From Pseudomonas bharatica CSV86 (GTDB taxonomy: Bacteria > Pseudomonadota > Gammaproteobacteria > Pseudomonadales > Pseudomonadaceae): a DNA stretch of 64,000 nucleotides. Shown here in pieces: positions 26,816 through 34,703 of this stretch (position 1 is the first letter of the stretch; every line of letters begins with the position of its first letter). Where the stretch lies: assembly GCF_000319305.2 (NCBI RefSeq), contig NZ_AMWJ02000001.1, forward strand, positions 1,302,001-1,366,000, read 5' to 3'. The notes beneath the pieces were generated by a model. It did not search any database. It was given only the letters and a program-made list of their open reading frames with translations, and was not told where the DNA came from. The translations under genes were made by a program, and so were the position numbers.

Positions 26816-29623
26816 ATGAACACTGCCCCCGCCACCCACCGGCACACGCCGACACTGCAAGCCTTCGATGCCCGTGGACTCAAGGTCCGCGACATCGCCT
26901 ACCTGCGCCATCCCGATGAGCCGCAGATCGCCAGCCTGGTGACCCGACATCGACACGACCCCCGCGGATTCGCCCTGTGCAGTGCCGATCCGCGCCTGCA
27001 TGCGCAGGGGCTATGGAATGTCGCCTGGCACACTGACTTGGCCGGGCAGGCTTTGTGTACCCGCAGCCTCGATTCCGGGCTGTCGCTGGTCTTGAACGAC
27101 GCCGCCCGTCGGCCTGCCTGGCAGACCAGCCATATTCGCCTATGCGAAGACGACAGCGAGGATTTCGCCGAAGCGGTCACCCGCACCTGGTGCTACGAGG
27201 AGCCTGACCTGCGCGCTCGCCCGCTGACCATCACCGAGCAGGCCGTCGCTGCCGATGCGCGGATCGTCGAGCGTTTCGTCTACGCCACGGCCACCCCGAC
27301 TGAACAGGCGCGGAATCTGGCCGGCCTGTGCGTACGGCATTTCGATCCGGCGGGCGTGCAGGTGATCGAAAGCATGGCGCTTGCCGGTGTGCCACTTTCG
27401 GTCGGCCGCCTTCTGCTCGAGGATGCCGATAATGTCGACAGCGAAGTCGACTGGCAGGACGCCACGCTGCCGGGTGAACCCGCTTACACCAGCCTTGCCC
27501 GCGTCGATGCGCTCGGCGCGCCGCTGGTCCGTACCGATGCCGCGGGTCATGCCCAGGGCCTCGTCTATGACTTGGCTGGCCAGGTGCGCAGTCGTTGGTT
27601 GGCGGTGAAGGGCGGTGAGCAAGTCACGGTTGCCGAAGCCCTGGACTACGACGCGGTCGGCAACCTGCTCCATGAAACCCATGGCAACGGCGTGCGCGTC
27701 GATTACCGCTATGAAGCCCAGACCCTGCGCTTGCTGGCCATGCGCATCGAGCGCCCCGCCGGACACCCGCTGGGCGCCGCGTTGCTGCAGGACCTGCACT
27801 ACGAATACGACCCGGTCGGCAATTTGCTGCGTATCGCCGATGAGGCCGAGAGTCCGCGTTTCTGGCGCAACCAGAGGGTGTTGCCGGAGAGCCTGTATCG
27901 CTATGACAGCCTATACCGGCTGGTCGAGGCCAGTGGCCGGGAGATGGCTACGGTGCGCTGGGAGGGAGGACGACCGTGGATTGCACCTGTCCTTCTGGAC
28001 GAGGGCACCTATACCCACTACACCCGCAGCTACCAATACGATCGCGGCGGCAACCTCTCGCAGATTAGGCACGCGTCGCCCGCTGCGGCCAGCAGCCATA
28101 GCGTCGAGATCACCGTTAGCGAGCGCAGCAACCGTGCGCTGTTGGCCAGTCTTGCCGGCAACCCGCAGGAGGTAGAGGCGCTGTTCAGCGCCGCCGGAGC
28201 CCAGCGCTGCCTGCAACCGGGCCAGGCACTGCGCTGGACGCTGCGGGCAGAACTGCGCAGCGTCGGTGCGGATCAGGAGCACTATCGCTACGATGCCAGC
28301 AGCCAGCGAGTGCTCAAGTGTGCGCCACACAGTGCCCGGCGGGTGCTGTATCTGCCCGGCCTGGAGCTCAGGACCACCGGCCGGGGCGAAACGCTGACCG
28401 AGGATCTGCACGTCATCCATCCGGCCGACGCCGAGGGTACCCGGGCCCGCCTTCTGCACTGGCAAAGCGGCAAGCCGGAAGGAATCGACAACGACCAGTT
28501 GCGCTACAGCTACACCACCCTTACCGGCAGTTGCGGGCTCGAACTGGACGGCCACGGCGCGCTGATCAGTCGGGAAGAGTACTACCCGTACGGTGGCACA
28601 TCTGTCTGGGCGGCGCGCAATGCCGTGGAAGCGGGCTACAAGACCCTGCGCTACTCGGGCAAGGAACGGGATGCCAGTGGGCTGTGCTATTTCGGTTATC
28701 GCTATTACCAGCCTTGGGTCGGTCGCTGGCTGAGCGCGGACCCGGCGGGGACGGTGGACGGGCTGAATTCGTATGCGATGGTGGGAAACAATCCGGTGAG
28801 CTTTTTCGATGCGCAGGGGTTGATGAAGCAGGTTCCACAGGCAACCGGACCCGCGTCGGTGGCTGCGCCTTGGCCAGTGCTGGCTAATGGCCTGGCGCAG
28901 TTTTCATCATTGGAGCGGCATCAGGTCATCGATGCAGTGGTGGAGGCGGATGAAGTAATGGCCAAGGCTATCCGGCCAGAGCCATTGCCCGCCGATGAAA
29001 TGCAGCTCTGGTTCGGGCCGGGATACAGGCTGGAAACGCCTGAAGTGCTTAGGACCTGGGAAGAAACCGCACGACTTGCTCCGCTTTATCGGTCGCCTGC
29101 CGCAGGTTATGGGAAATTTCATAGGATGTTCTCGAACAATCCAACGAGTGTCGCAGGGGTTTTGAACGGCGATCTGGAGGGGCGGATATTTCTGGATGAT
29201 TTCTTCTTCAGTTCCTGTCGGTCGGGTTCGGATCGTGCCATTAGCATCATCCATGAGCTTTCCCATCTGAAATGGATACCGAGCCTGGGAGTAACGGGAG
29301 CCGGTACGGTCGACCATTTCTATATGCCCGTGCTTGATCCCCGCGATTACTCGAATGCTGTCGTCAATGAGGGCAGGATGACGGAGCATGACGTCAGCGA
29401 CGGCAGGCAAATGCTTGAAGACCTGGCCGTATTTGAAGGAATCTCCATGATCGGTTTCATCGATACCACTATGTTCTACAACGCAAACGGCAGTATGAAG
29501 ATGATGACCTTGTCCGAGGGTGTCAGCAGATTCAGTGCCAACCCGCAACTGCGCGCCCGGATTGCTTCGAGGAACGCCGACAGCATCGCCTACGCCGCGA
29601 GTGCGATCGCAGCCCGGCGATGA
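26816..29623 (+). CDS. TccC-like RHS toxin with HExxH metallopeptidase-like tip (rhs2)
   Basis: Intact 935-residue paralogue of the preceding gene, starting 39 bases after its stop. N-terminus HRHTPTLQAFDARGLKVRDI is TccC-type. RHS/YD repeats fill residues about 30-610 and should build the cocoon that encloses the toxic tip. The core RYSGKERDASGLCYFGYRYY plus SADPAGTVDGLNSY (about 611-670) is the autoproteolytic aspartyl site. The tip (about 671-935) has IIHELSHL with His813, Glu814, His817 and then GAGTVDHFYM with Asp833, reminiscent of aspzincin (M35-like) metallopeptidases. It is related to the rhs1 tip (shared FGP-Y, SP--GY-KF, HEL-HL, RNADS blocks). TcA and TcB partners are not in the window, so delivery is unknown. 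Confidence 0.88.
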   Translation: MNTAPATHRHTPTLQAFDARGLKVRDIAYLRHPDEPQIASLVTRHRHDPRGFALCSADPRLHAQGLWNVAWHTDLAGQALCTRSLDSGLSLVLNDAARRPAWQTSHIRLCEDDSEDFAEAVTRTWCYEEPDLRARPLTITEQAVAADARIVERFVYATATPTEQARNLAGLCVRHFDPAGVQVIESMALAGVPLSVGRLLLEDADNVDSEVDWQDATLPGEPAYTSLARVDALGAPLVRTDAAGHAQGLVYDLAGQVRSRWLAVKGGEQVTVAEALDYDAVGNLLHETHGNGVRVDYRYEAQTLRLLAMRIERPAGHPLGAALLQDLHYEYDPVGNLLRIADEAESPRFWRNQRVLPESLYRYDSLYRLVEASGREMATVRWEGGRPWIAPVLLDEGTYTHYTRSYQYDRGGNLSQIRHASPAAASSHSVEITVSERSNRALLASLAGNPQEVEALFSAAGAQRCLQPGQALRWTLRAELRSVGADQEHYRYDASSQRVLKCAPHSARRVLYLPGLELRTTGRGETLTEDLHVIHPADAEGTRARLLHWQSGKPEGIDNDQLRYSYTTLTGSCGLELDGHGALISREEYYPYGGTSVWAARNAVEAGYKTLRYSGKERDASGLCYFGYRYYQPWVGRWLSADPAGTVDGLNSYAMVGNNPVSFFDAQGLMKQVPQATGPASVAAPWPVLANGLAQFSSLERHQVIDAVVEADEVMAKAIRPEPLPADEMQLWFGPGYRLETPEVLRTWEETARLAPLYRSPAAGYGKFHRMFSNNPTSVAGVLNGDLEGRIFLDDFFFSSCRSGSDRAISIIHELSHLKWIPSLGVTGAGTVDHFYMPVLDPRDYSNAVVNEGRMTEHDVSDGRQMLEDLAVFEGISMIGFIDTTMFYNANGSMKMMTLSEGVSRFSANPQLRARIASRNADSIAYAASAIAARR

Positions 29624-29665
29624 GAAAACGCGGGCCGGACGCTTGTCCGGTCCGCAATGCATGCG

Positions 29666-30529
29666 TCAGCCCTGCGCCAGCTCGTTCAAATGCGCCGCCA
29701 CCTCGGCCGTCTTCAGCACCAGCACATCGCTCTCCAGTGAATCCAGCACCACTTCCGCGGTATTGCCGATCAGCGCCCCGGTGATCCCGGTGCGTGCCAC
29801 GGTGCCGATCACCGTCACCACGGCATCCAGCTTGTGCGCGGTATGGGGGATCAGCACATCCGCCGGCCCTTCGGCCACATGCAGGCGCTCGTCGGCGATA
29901 TCGAACTCGGCCTGGAACGCCGCGCATTCCTCGCGATAGCGCTGCTCGATGGTTTCCTTCAACTGGTACACCGGGTCGGCCGCCGACAGCATCGGCGACG
30001 GATGGGCGGCGATCACGTGCAGTTCGCCCTTGGCCAGCCCGGCGATGGCGTAGCCGTGGTCGATGATGTCGCCGTGCAGGACGCGGTGGTCCTGGTCGTG
30101 GTTGCCGACATCCACGGCTGCCAGGATCACCCCGCCGGTCCATGGCCGCTCGGTCTTGACCATCAGCACCGCCGCCGGGCACAGGCGCAGCAGTTTCCAG
30201 TCCGACGGGGTGAGCAGGGCCTTCTTCAGCGGGTTGTCGGGGCGATGTTCCTTGATCACCAGTTCGCAGCCCTCGGCCTGCTGCACATCGATGATCGATT
30301 CGTGCAGGGTGTCGTGCCAGGCCTGCTCGAAGGTGACGTTGTCATAGCCGTCGTCATGCAATTGGCTGCACAGCAGGCTGAGCAGGGCGCTGTGGTCGTG
30401 CTTGCGGTCGCACATCAGCAGGTGCAGGCGGGCGCCGGTGGCCGTGGCGATGAGTTTGGCCCGGGTCAGGGCGCGGCTATGGGCGTGCTCGGGATCGAGG
30501 ACTACCAGGATGCTGCGGACGGCTTGCAT
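29666..30529 (-). CDS. tandem-domain universal stress protein
   Basis: A 287-residue protein with two UspA-like halves: the first opens MQAVRSILVVLDPEHAHSRA, the second contains GGVILAAVDVGNHDQDHRVL and ends VVTVIGTVARTGITGALIGN then DVLVLKT, the C-terminal phosphate-binding loop. Tandem USPs are common in pseudomonads and linked to anaerobic or stationary-phase survival. The start ATG 30529 is preceded by GGGAG. It is convergent with rhs2 (43-base gap) and divergent from miaE. Confidence 0.88.
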   Translation of the reverse strand: MQAVRSILVVLDPEHAHSRALTRAKLIATATGARLHLLMCDRKHDHSALLSLLCSQLHDDGYDNVTFEQAWHDTLHESIIDVQQAEGCELVIKEHRPDNPLKKALLTPSDWKLLRLCPAAVLMVKTERPWTGGVILAAVDVGNHDQDHRVLHGDIIDHGYAIAGLAKGELHVIAAHPSPMLSAADPVYQLKETIEQRYREECAAFQAEFDIADERLHVAEGPADVLIPHTAHKLDAVVTVIGTVARTGITGALIGNTAEVVLDSLESDVLVLKTAEVAAHLNELAQG

Positions 30530-30619
30530 GAGCGGGAACTCCCAGGGAAGTGACAACCAATGCCTGACTATAGTCGGCGTTTGCCGCAGCGCAGCTTGAT
30601 GCATATCAACCGCGGATCA

Positions 30620-30648
30620 CTGGTGATCGCTGGCAGTGCCGGTATAAT
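30620..30648 (+). promoter_or_regulatory. possible sigma-70 promoter of miaE
   Basis: A perfect TATAAT at 30643-30648 lies 36 bases before the miaE start; the matching -35 region (around 30620-30625) is weak. Confidence 0.4.
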
Positions 30649-30683
30649 CGCCGGCCCTGCCGTCTACCTGCCGCCTGTGAATC

Positions 30684-31289
30684 ATGGAACCCATCCCCGA
30701 AATCGAAGCCTTCCTCGGTTGCCGCACCCCTGACGCCTGGGTGCAAGCGGCGCTGGCCGACCAGGAAACCATGCTGATCGACCACAAGAACTGCGAGTTC
30801 AAGGCCGCCAGCACTGCCCTCAGCCTGATCGCCAAGTACAACGCGCATATCGACCTGATCAACATGATGTCGCGGCTGGCCCGCGAGGAACTGGTCCATC
30901 ACGAGCAGGTGCTGCGCCTGATGAAGCGTCGCGGGGTTCCCCTGCGCCCGGTCTCCGCCGGCCGCTACGCCTCGGGGTTGCGCCGTGTGGCCCGGGCCCA
31001 CGAGCCGGCCAAGCTGGTGGACACGCTGGTGATCGGCGCCTTTATCGAGGCGCGCAGCTGCGAGCGCTTCGCCGCACTGGTGCCGCATTTGGACGAGGAA
31101 TTGGGCAAGTTCTACCACGGGTTGCTCAAGAGCGAGGCGCGGCACTATCAAGGGTATCTGAAACTGGCGCTGCGCTATGGCGATGCCGAGGATATCCAGC
31201 GCACCGTAGACAAGGTGCGCGAGGTGGAAATGGAGCTGATTCTCTCGCCGGACGAGGAATTCCGTTTCCATAGCGGTGTGCCGGCTTGA
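30684..31289 (+). CDS. miaE: tRNA-(ms2io6A)-hydroxylase
   Basis: Non-haem diiron monooxygenase that hydroxylates the isopentenyl side chain of 2-methylthio-N6-isopentenyladenosine at tRNA position 37. The 201-residue, four-helix protein has the iron-ligand motifs LAREELVHHEQVLRLM, VIGAFIEARSCERFAAL and LLKSEARHYQGYLKLA, which match the E...ExxH pattern of the family. Single gene, transcribed forward, followed by an imperfect REP pair. Confidence 0.95.
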   Translation: MEPIPEIEAFLGCRTPDAWVQAALADQETMLIDHKNCEFKAASTALSLIAKYNAHIDLINMMSRLAREELVHHEQVLRLMKRRGVPLRPVSAGRYASGLRRVARAHEPAKLVDTLVIGAFIEARSCERFAALVPHLDEELGKFYHGLLKSEARHYQGYLKLALRYGDAEDIQRTVDKVREVEMELILSPDEEFRFHSGVPA

Positions 31290-31304
31290 TTTGAACTGAC
31301 GCGG

Positions 31305-31412
31305 CCCCTGTGGGAGCTGGCTTGCCAGCGATGAGGCCGGCACTGACAAAAAGTTGCCAGACAGGGCCAAATCGCTGGCAAGTCGGAGCGCCGAACCGCA
31401 GCTCCCACAGGG
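31305..31412. repeat. REP pair with a hybrid right arm
   Basis: Left arm 31305-31338 is a normal REP. The right arm 31371-31412 starts ATCGCTGGCAAG but then diverges through TCGGAGCGCCGAACCGC before returning to AGCTCCCACAGG, so it is a REP with an altered or inserted loop segment. The remaining bases to the marR promoter hold nothing else. Confidence 0.8.
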
Positions 31413-31502
31413 TTCGTGTCGATCTCCCGCCTGATCCTGACCTTTTTAGTCAGCCTTTCATCGGCAAAATACAAAGCAAGCTAATAAATGCCTGGACAAT
31501 GA

Positions 31503-31544
31503 TTGCCTGAGCAGACATATTTGCTTACATCACTGCCTAAGCAG
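31503..31544. promoter_or_regulatory. repeated MarR-type operator candidates upstream of the efflux operon
   Basis: TTGCCTGAGCAG (31503-31514) and CTGCCTAAGCAG (31533-31544) are near-identical 12-mers, each with GC..GC dyad symmetry, exactly 30 bases apart (about three helical turns). TGCTTA at 31522-31527 also pairs with TAAGCA at 31538-31543. They directly precede the MarR gene start, as expected for an autoregulated operator. Confidence 0.55.
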
Positions 31545-31556
31545 GGTTCTCCCCAC

Positions 31557-32030
31557 ATGCAGCATTTCACCCCCGAAAACTTCCAGACCTGCACCATCGG
31601 CCTGCTCCTGGGCCGCGCCGCGCTGGTCAAGGACCGTATTCTCGATACCCACCTGCAGGATCACGACGTTACCGCCGCGCAGTTCAAGGTGTTGATCATC
31701 ATCGCCCAGTTCGCCGTGGACACCCCGGCCGACCTGTGCCGGTACCTCGGCCTGGATAGCGGCGCCATGACCCGCATGCTCGACCGCCTCGAACAGAAGC
31801 ACCTGATCGCGCGCAGCCGTTGCCCCGACGACCGTCGCCAGGTCCGCGTCGGCCTGACAGACGAAGGGCGTACCCTGGCCGATCGCCTGCCGCATATCGG
31901 TGCGGCGGCGATGAACGAGCTGGTCGGCGTGCTCGACCCGGAAGAACTGGCAACCCTCACCTCGATCCTGACCAAGGTCCTGGTCTGCGCAGGCGATACG
32001 CTGACCCTGATGCGGGTGAGCCATAAATGA
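31557..32030 (+). CDS. MarR-family transcriptional regulator of the efflux operon
   Basis: A 157-residue winged-helix regulator. The recognition region DTPADLCRYLGLDSGAMTRMLDRLEQKHLIARSR and wing DDRRQVRVGLTDEGR are typical MarR/EmrR. Start taken at ATG 31557 (MQHFTPENFQ) since the longer frame from 31503 overlaps the operator-like repeats. It overlaps the outer-membrane protein gene by four bases (ATGA), so it heads an operon with an outer-membrane factor and EmrA/EmrB-like proteins. Expected role: repressor relieved by a hydrophobic or phenolic ligand. Confidence 0.9.
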   Translation: MQHFTPENFQTCTIGLLLGRAALVKDRILDTHLQDHDVTAAQFKVLIIIAQFAVDTPADLCRYLGLDSGAMTRMLDRLEQKHLIARSRCPDDRRQVRVGLTDEGRTLADRLPHIGAAAMNELVGVLDPEELATLTSILTKVLVCAGDTLTLMRVSHK

Positions 32031-33499
32031 ACACGACTGCCTTGCGCACCGGCCTGAGCCTGCTGGTGCTTGCCCTGAGCCTGGCCGGTTGCGCCAGCTA
32101 CCAAGGCCTGACGACCACCGGCCAGCGCCTGTCTGCCAGCGAATTGAAAGCCGGCAAGACCCTCGAAGGCGTTACCCTGTCGCCGGCCGCCTGGCCGAAG
32201 AGCGACTGGTGGCGCGACCTTGGCGATCCACAGTTGGACGGCCTGATCACTGAGGCTCTGCGCGACAGCCCGGACATGCAGATCGCCAGCGCCCGTGCCC
32301 ACCAGGCCAGCGCCGCCGCCCTGGCCGCCGATGCCGAACGCATGCCGACCCTGGACGCCAACGCCAGCGTCAGCCGCTCGCGCCTGGCCCGTGATCAGGA
32401 CCCTGCCGGGCAGGGCGGGCGCTATTCGACCCTGCGCAGCCTCAGCCTCGACTTCAATTACAACTTCGACCTTTGGGGCGGCCAGCGCGATGCCTGGGAA
32501 GCCGCCCTCGGCCAGGCCCGCGCCGCCGAGGTGGACCGCCAGGCTGCCAGCCTGACCCTGGCCGCCGACGTGGCCCGGGCCTACAGCCAGCTTGGCCAGG
32601 CCTACATCGTTAACGACCTGACCCAGGAAGACCTCAAGCGCACCCGGCAGATGCTCGACCTGGGCCAGCGCCGCCTGAGCGCCGGGATCGACAGCGACTA
32701 CCAGTTGCAACAGACCGAAAGCCTCGCCGCCAGCTCGGAGGAACAGGCGATCAATGCCGCCAAGCAACTGCGCAGCGCCCAGGTGGCGCTGGCCGTGCTG
32801 CTGGGCAAGGGGCCGGACCGGGCGCGCGAGATTGCCCGTCCGGCGGTGCTCAAGCCCGGCGCGGTAGCCCTGCCATCGGTGCTGCCGGCCGAGCTGCTGG
32901 GGCGTCGTCCTGACCTGGTGGCGGCGCGCTGGCGCGTGGAGGCGGCGAGCAAGTCCATCGACGCCGGCAAGACCCGCTTCTACCCCAACCTCAACCTGAG
33001 CGCTGCCGCCGGCACCCAGGCCCTGCTGGGGGATGCGATCTTCGGTGCGCCGAGCCGCTTCTTCACTATCGCCCCGACCGTGTCCCTGCCGATCTTCGAC
33101 GGCGGCCGCCTGCGCGCCGACCTCGATGCCCGCGATGCCGAGTACGACCTGGCGGTTGCCCAGTACAACAAAAGCCTGGTCAACGCCCTCGGTGAAGTCA
33201 GCGACAGCATCGACCAGTTGCACGCCCTCGGCGAGCAGGTCGCGGCCAAGCAGCGCGCCGCCGATATCGCCCAGCAGTCCTACGACACCGTGATGCAGCG
33301 CTATGGCTCGGGCATCGGCAACTTCCTCGATGTGCTGAGCATCGAGCAGCAATTGCTGCAGGCCCAGCGCCAACTGGCCGAACTCAACGCCGAGCGCATC
33401 GATCGCTCGATCCTGTTGATGCAGGCCCTCGGCGGCGGCTTCCAGGATCAACCGCAACAACAGGCGGCGAGCGCATCGCCGGCTCCTCGTCACCCATAA
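32027..33499 (+). CDS. outer-membrane efflux lipoprotein, NodT/OprM-type
   Basis: A 490-residue TolC-like channel. The N-terminus has a lipoprotein signal with lipobox LSLAGCASYQG (Cys at about residue 23), followed by two OEP repeats, e.g. WWRDLGDPQLDGLITEALRD and LPAELLGRRPDLVAARWRVE, the latter diagnostic of the NodT subgroup. A Gln/Ala/Pro-rich tail ends the protein. With the following EmrA- and EmrB-like genes it makes a complete tripartite pump across both membranes. Confidence 0.93.
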   Translation: MNTTALRTGLSLLVLALSLAGCASYQGLTTTGQRLSASELKAGKTLEGVTLSPAAWPKSDWWRDLGDPQLDGLITEALRDSPDMQIASARAHQASAAALAADAERMPTLDANASVSRSRLARDQDPAGQGGRYSTLRSLSLDFNYNFDLWGGQRDAWEAALGQARAAEVDRQAASLTLAADVARAYSQLGQAYIVNDLTQEDLKRTRQMLDLGQRRLSAGIDSDYQLQQTESLAASSEEQAINAAKQLRSAQVALAVLLGKGPDRAREIARPAVLKPGAVALPSVLPAELLGRRPDLVAARWRVEAASKSIDAGKTRFYPNLNLSAAAGTQALLGDAIFGAPSRFFTIAPTVSLPIFDGGRLRADLDARDAEYDLAVAQYNKSLVNALGEVSDSIDQLHALGEQVAAKQRAADIAQQSYDTVMQRYGSGIGNFLDVLSIEQQLLQAQRQLAELNAERIDRSILLMQALGGGFQDQPQQQAASASPAPRHP

Positions 33500-33509
33500 G
33501 GTATTCGTC

Positions 33510-34703
33510 ATGGCTAACCCAACGGACACTGCCGTCAACGAGCAGGACGTCAACAACCAGCGCAAGCGCAAGACCTGGCTGATCGCTCTGGCGCTCATCG
33601 TCGTCGCCCTCGGCGCCGGCACCTGGGCCTGGCACGAGCTGTACGGGCGCTGGAGCGAAAGTACCGACGACGCCTACGTCAACGGCAACGTGGTGGAAAT
33701 CACCCCGCTGATCTCCGGGACCGTGGTCAGCATCGGCGCCGACGACGGCGACCTGGTGCAGGCCGGCCAGGAGTTGATCCGCTTCGACCCGAGCGACGCC
33801 GAGGTTGGCCTGCAGGCCGCCGAGGCCAAGCTGGCACGGGCCGTGCGCCAGGTGCGCGGGCTGTACAGCAATGTCGACGGGCAGAAGGCCCAGGTCGCGG
33901 CGCGCAAGGCTGAATTGCAGAAGGCCCAGGAAAACTACAACCGACGCAAGACCCTGGCCGCCGGTGGGGCGATTTCCCAGGAAGAACTGTCCCACGCCCG
34001 CGACGACCTGGCCTCGGCCCAGAGCGCCCTGAGCAATGCCCAGCAGCAGCTCAATACCACTACGGCGCTGGTGGACGACACCGTGGTGTCCTCCCATCCG
34101 GAAGTCCAGGCCGCCGCCGCCGAGCTGCGCCAGGCCTACCTGAGCAATGCCCGCACCACCCTGGTGGCGCCGGTCACCGGTTATGTAGCCAAGCGCACCG
34201 TGCAACTTGGCCAGCGCCTGGAGCCGGGCACCGCAACCATGGCGGTGATTCCCCTTGACCAGCTTTGGATCGATGCCAATTTCAAGGAAACCCAGCTGCG
34301 CAACATGCGTATCGGCCAGCCAGTCGAGATCACCGCCGACCTGTACGGCAGCGACGTGAAATACAACGGCACCATCGACAGCCTCGGCGCCGGGACCGGC
34401 AGCGCCTTCGCCCTGCTGCCGGCGCAGAACGCCACCGGCAACTGGATCAAGATCGTCCAGCGCGTGCCGGTAAGGGTGCATATCAATCCCGAGCAACTGG
34501 CCCGGCACCCGCTGCGCATCGGCCTGTCGACCCTGGTCGACGTCGACCTGCACGACCAGAGCGGCCCGGTCCTGGCCCAGCAGCCGCCGCAGAAGGCCAG
34601 CTTCGCCACCCAGGTCTATGACCGCCAGCTGGCCGAGGCCGATACCCTGATCGCCAGGCTGATCCATGACAACAGCGCCAGCGACAAGACGGCCCAGCGA
34701 TGA
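33510..34703 (+). CDS. EmrA/HlyD-type membrane-fusion protein
   Basis: Periplasmic adaptor of 397 residues with one N-terminal transmembrane helix (LIALALIVVALGAGTWAW). The HlyD pattern is seen: STDDAYVNGNVVEITPLISG (biotinyl-lipoyl half), a central coiled-coil hairpin (residues about 100-200, e.g. AKLARAVRQVRGLYSNV), the second lipoyl half VAPVTGYVAKRTVQLGQRLE, then a beta-barrel region. It connects the EmrB-like pump to the outer-membrane channel. It lies 10 bases after the channel gene and overlaps emrB by four. Confidence 0.93.
   Translation: MANPTDTAVNEQDVNNQRKRKTWLIALALIVVALGAGTWAWHELYGRWSESTDDAYVNGNVVEITPLISGTVVSIGADDGDLVQAGQELIRFDPSDAEVGLQAAEAKLARAVRQVRGLYSNVDGQKAQVAARKAELQKAQENYNRRKTLAAGGAISQEELSHARDDLASAQSALSNAQQQLNTTTALVDDTVVSSHPEVQAAAAELRQAYLSNARTTLVAPVTGYVAKRTVQLGQRLEPGTATMAVIPLDQLWIDANFKETQLRNMRIGQPVEITADLYGSDVKYNGTIDSLGAGTGSAFALLPAQNATGNWIKIVQRVPVRVHINPEQLARHPLRIGLSTLVDVDLHDQSGPVLAQQPPQKASFATQVYDRQLAEADTLIARLIHDNSASDKTAQR

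Noticed and set aside
31661..33622. Reverse-strand ORF over the outer-membrane factor and EmrA genes
   Set aside because: Antisense to well-conserved efflux proteins in a tightly overlapping operon; no similarity seen.
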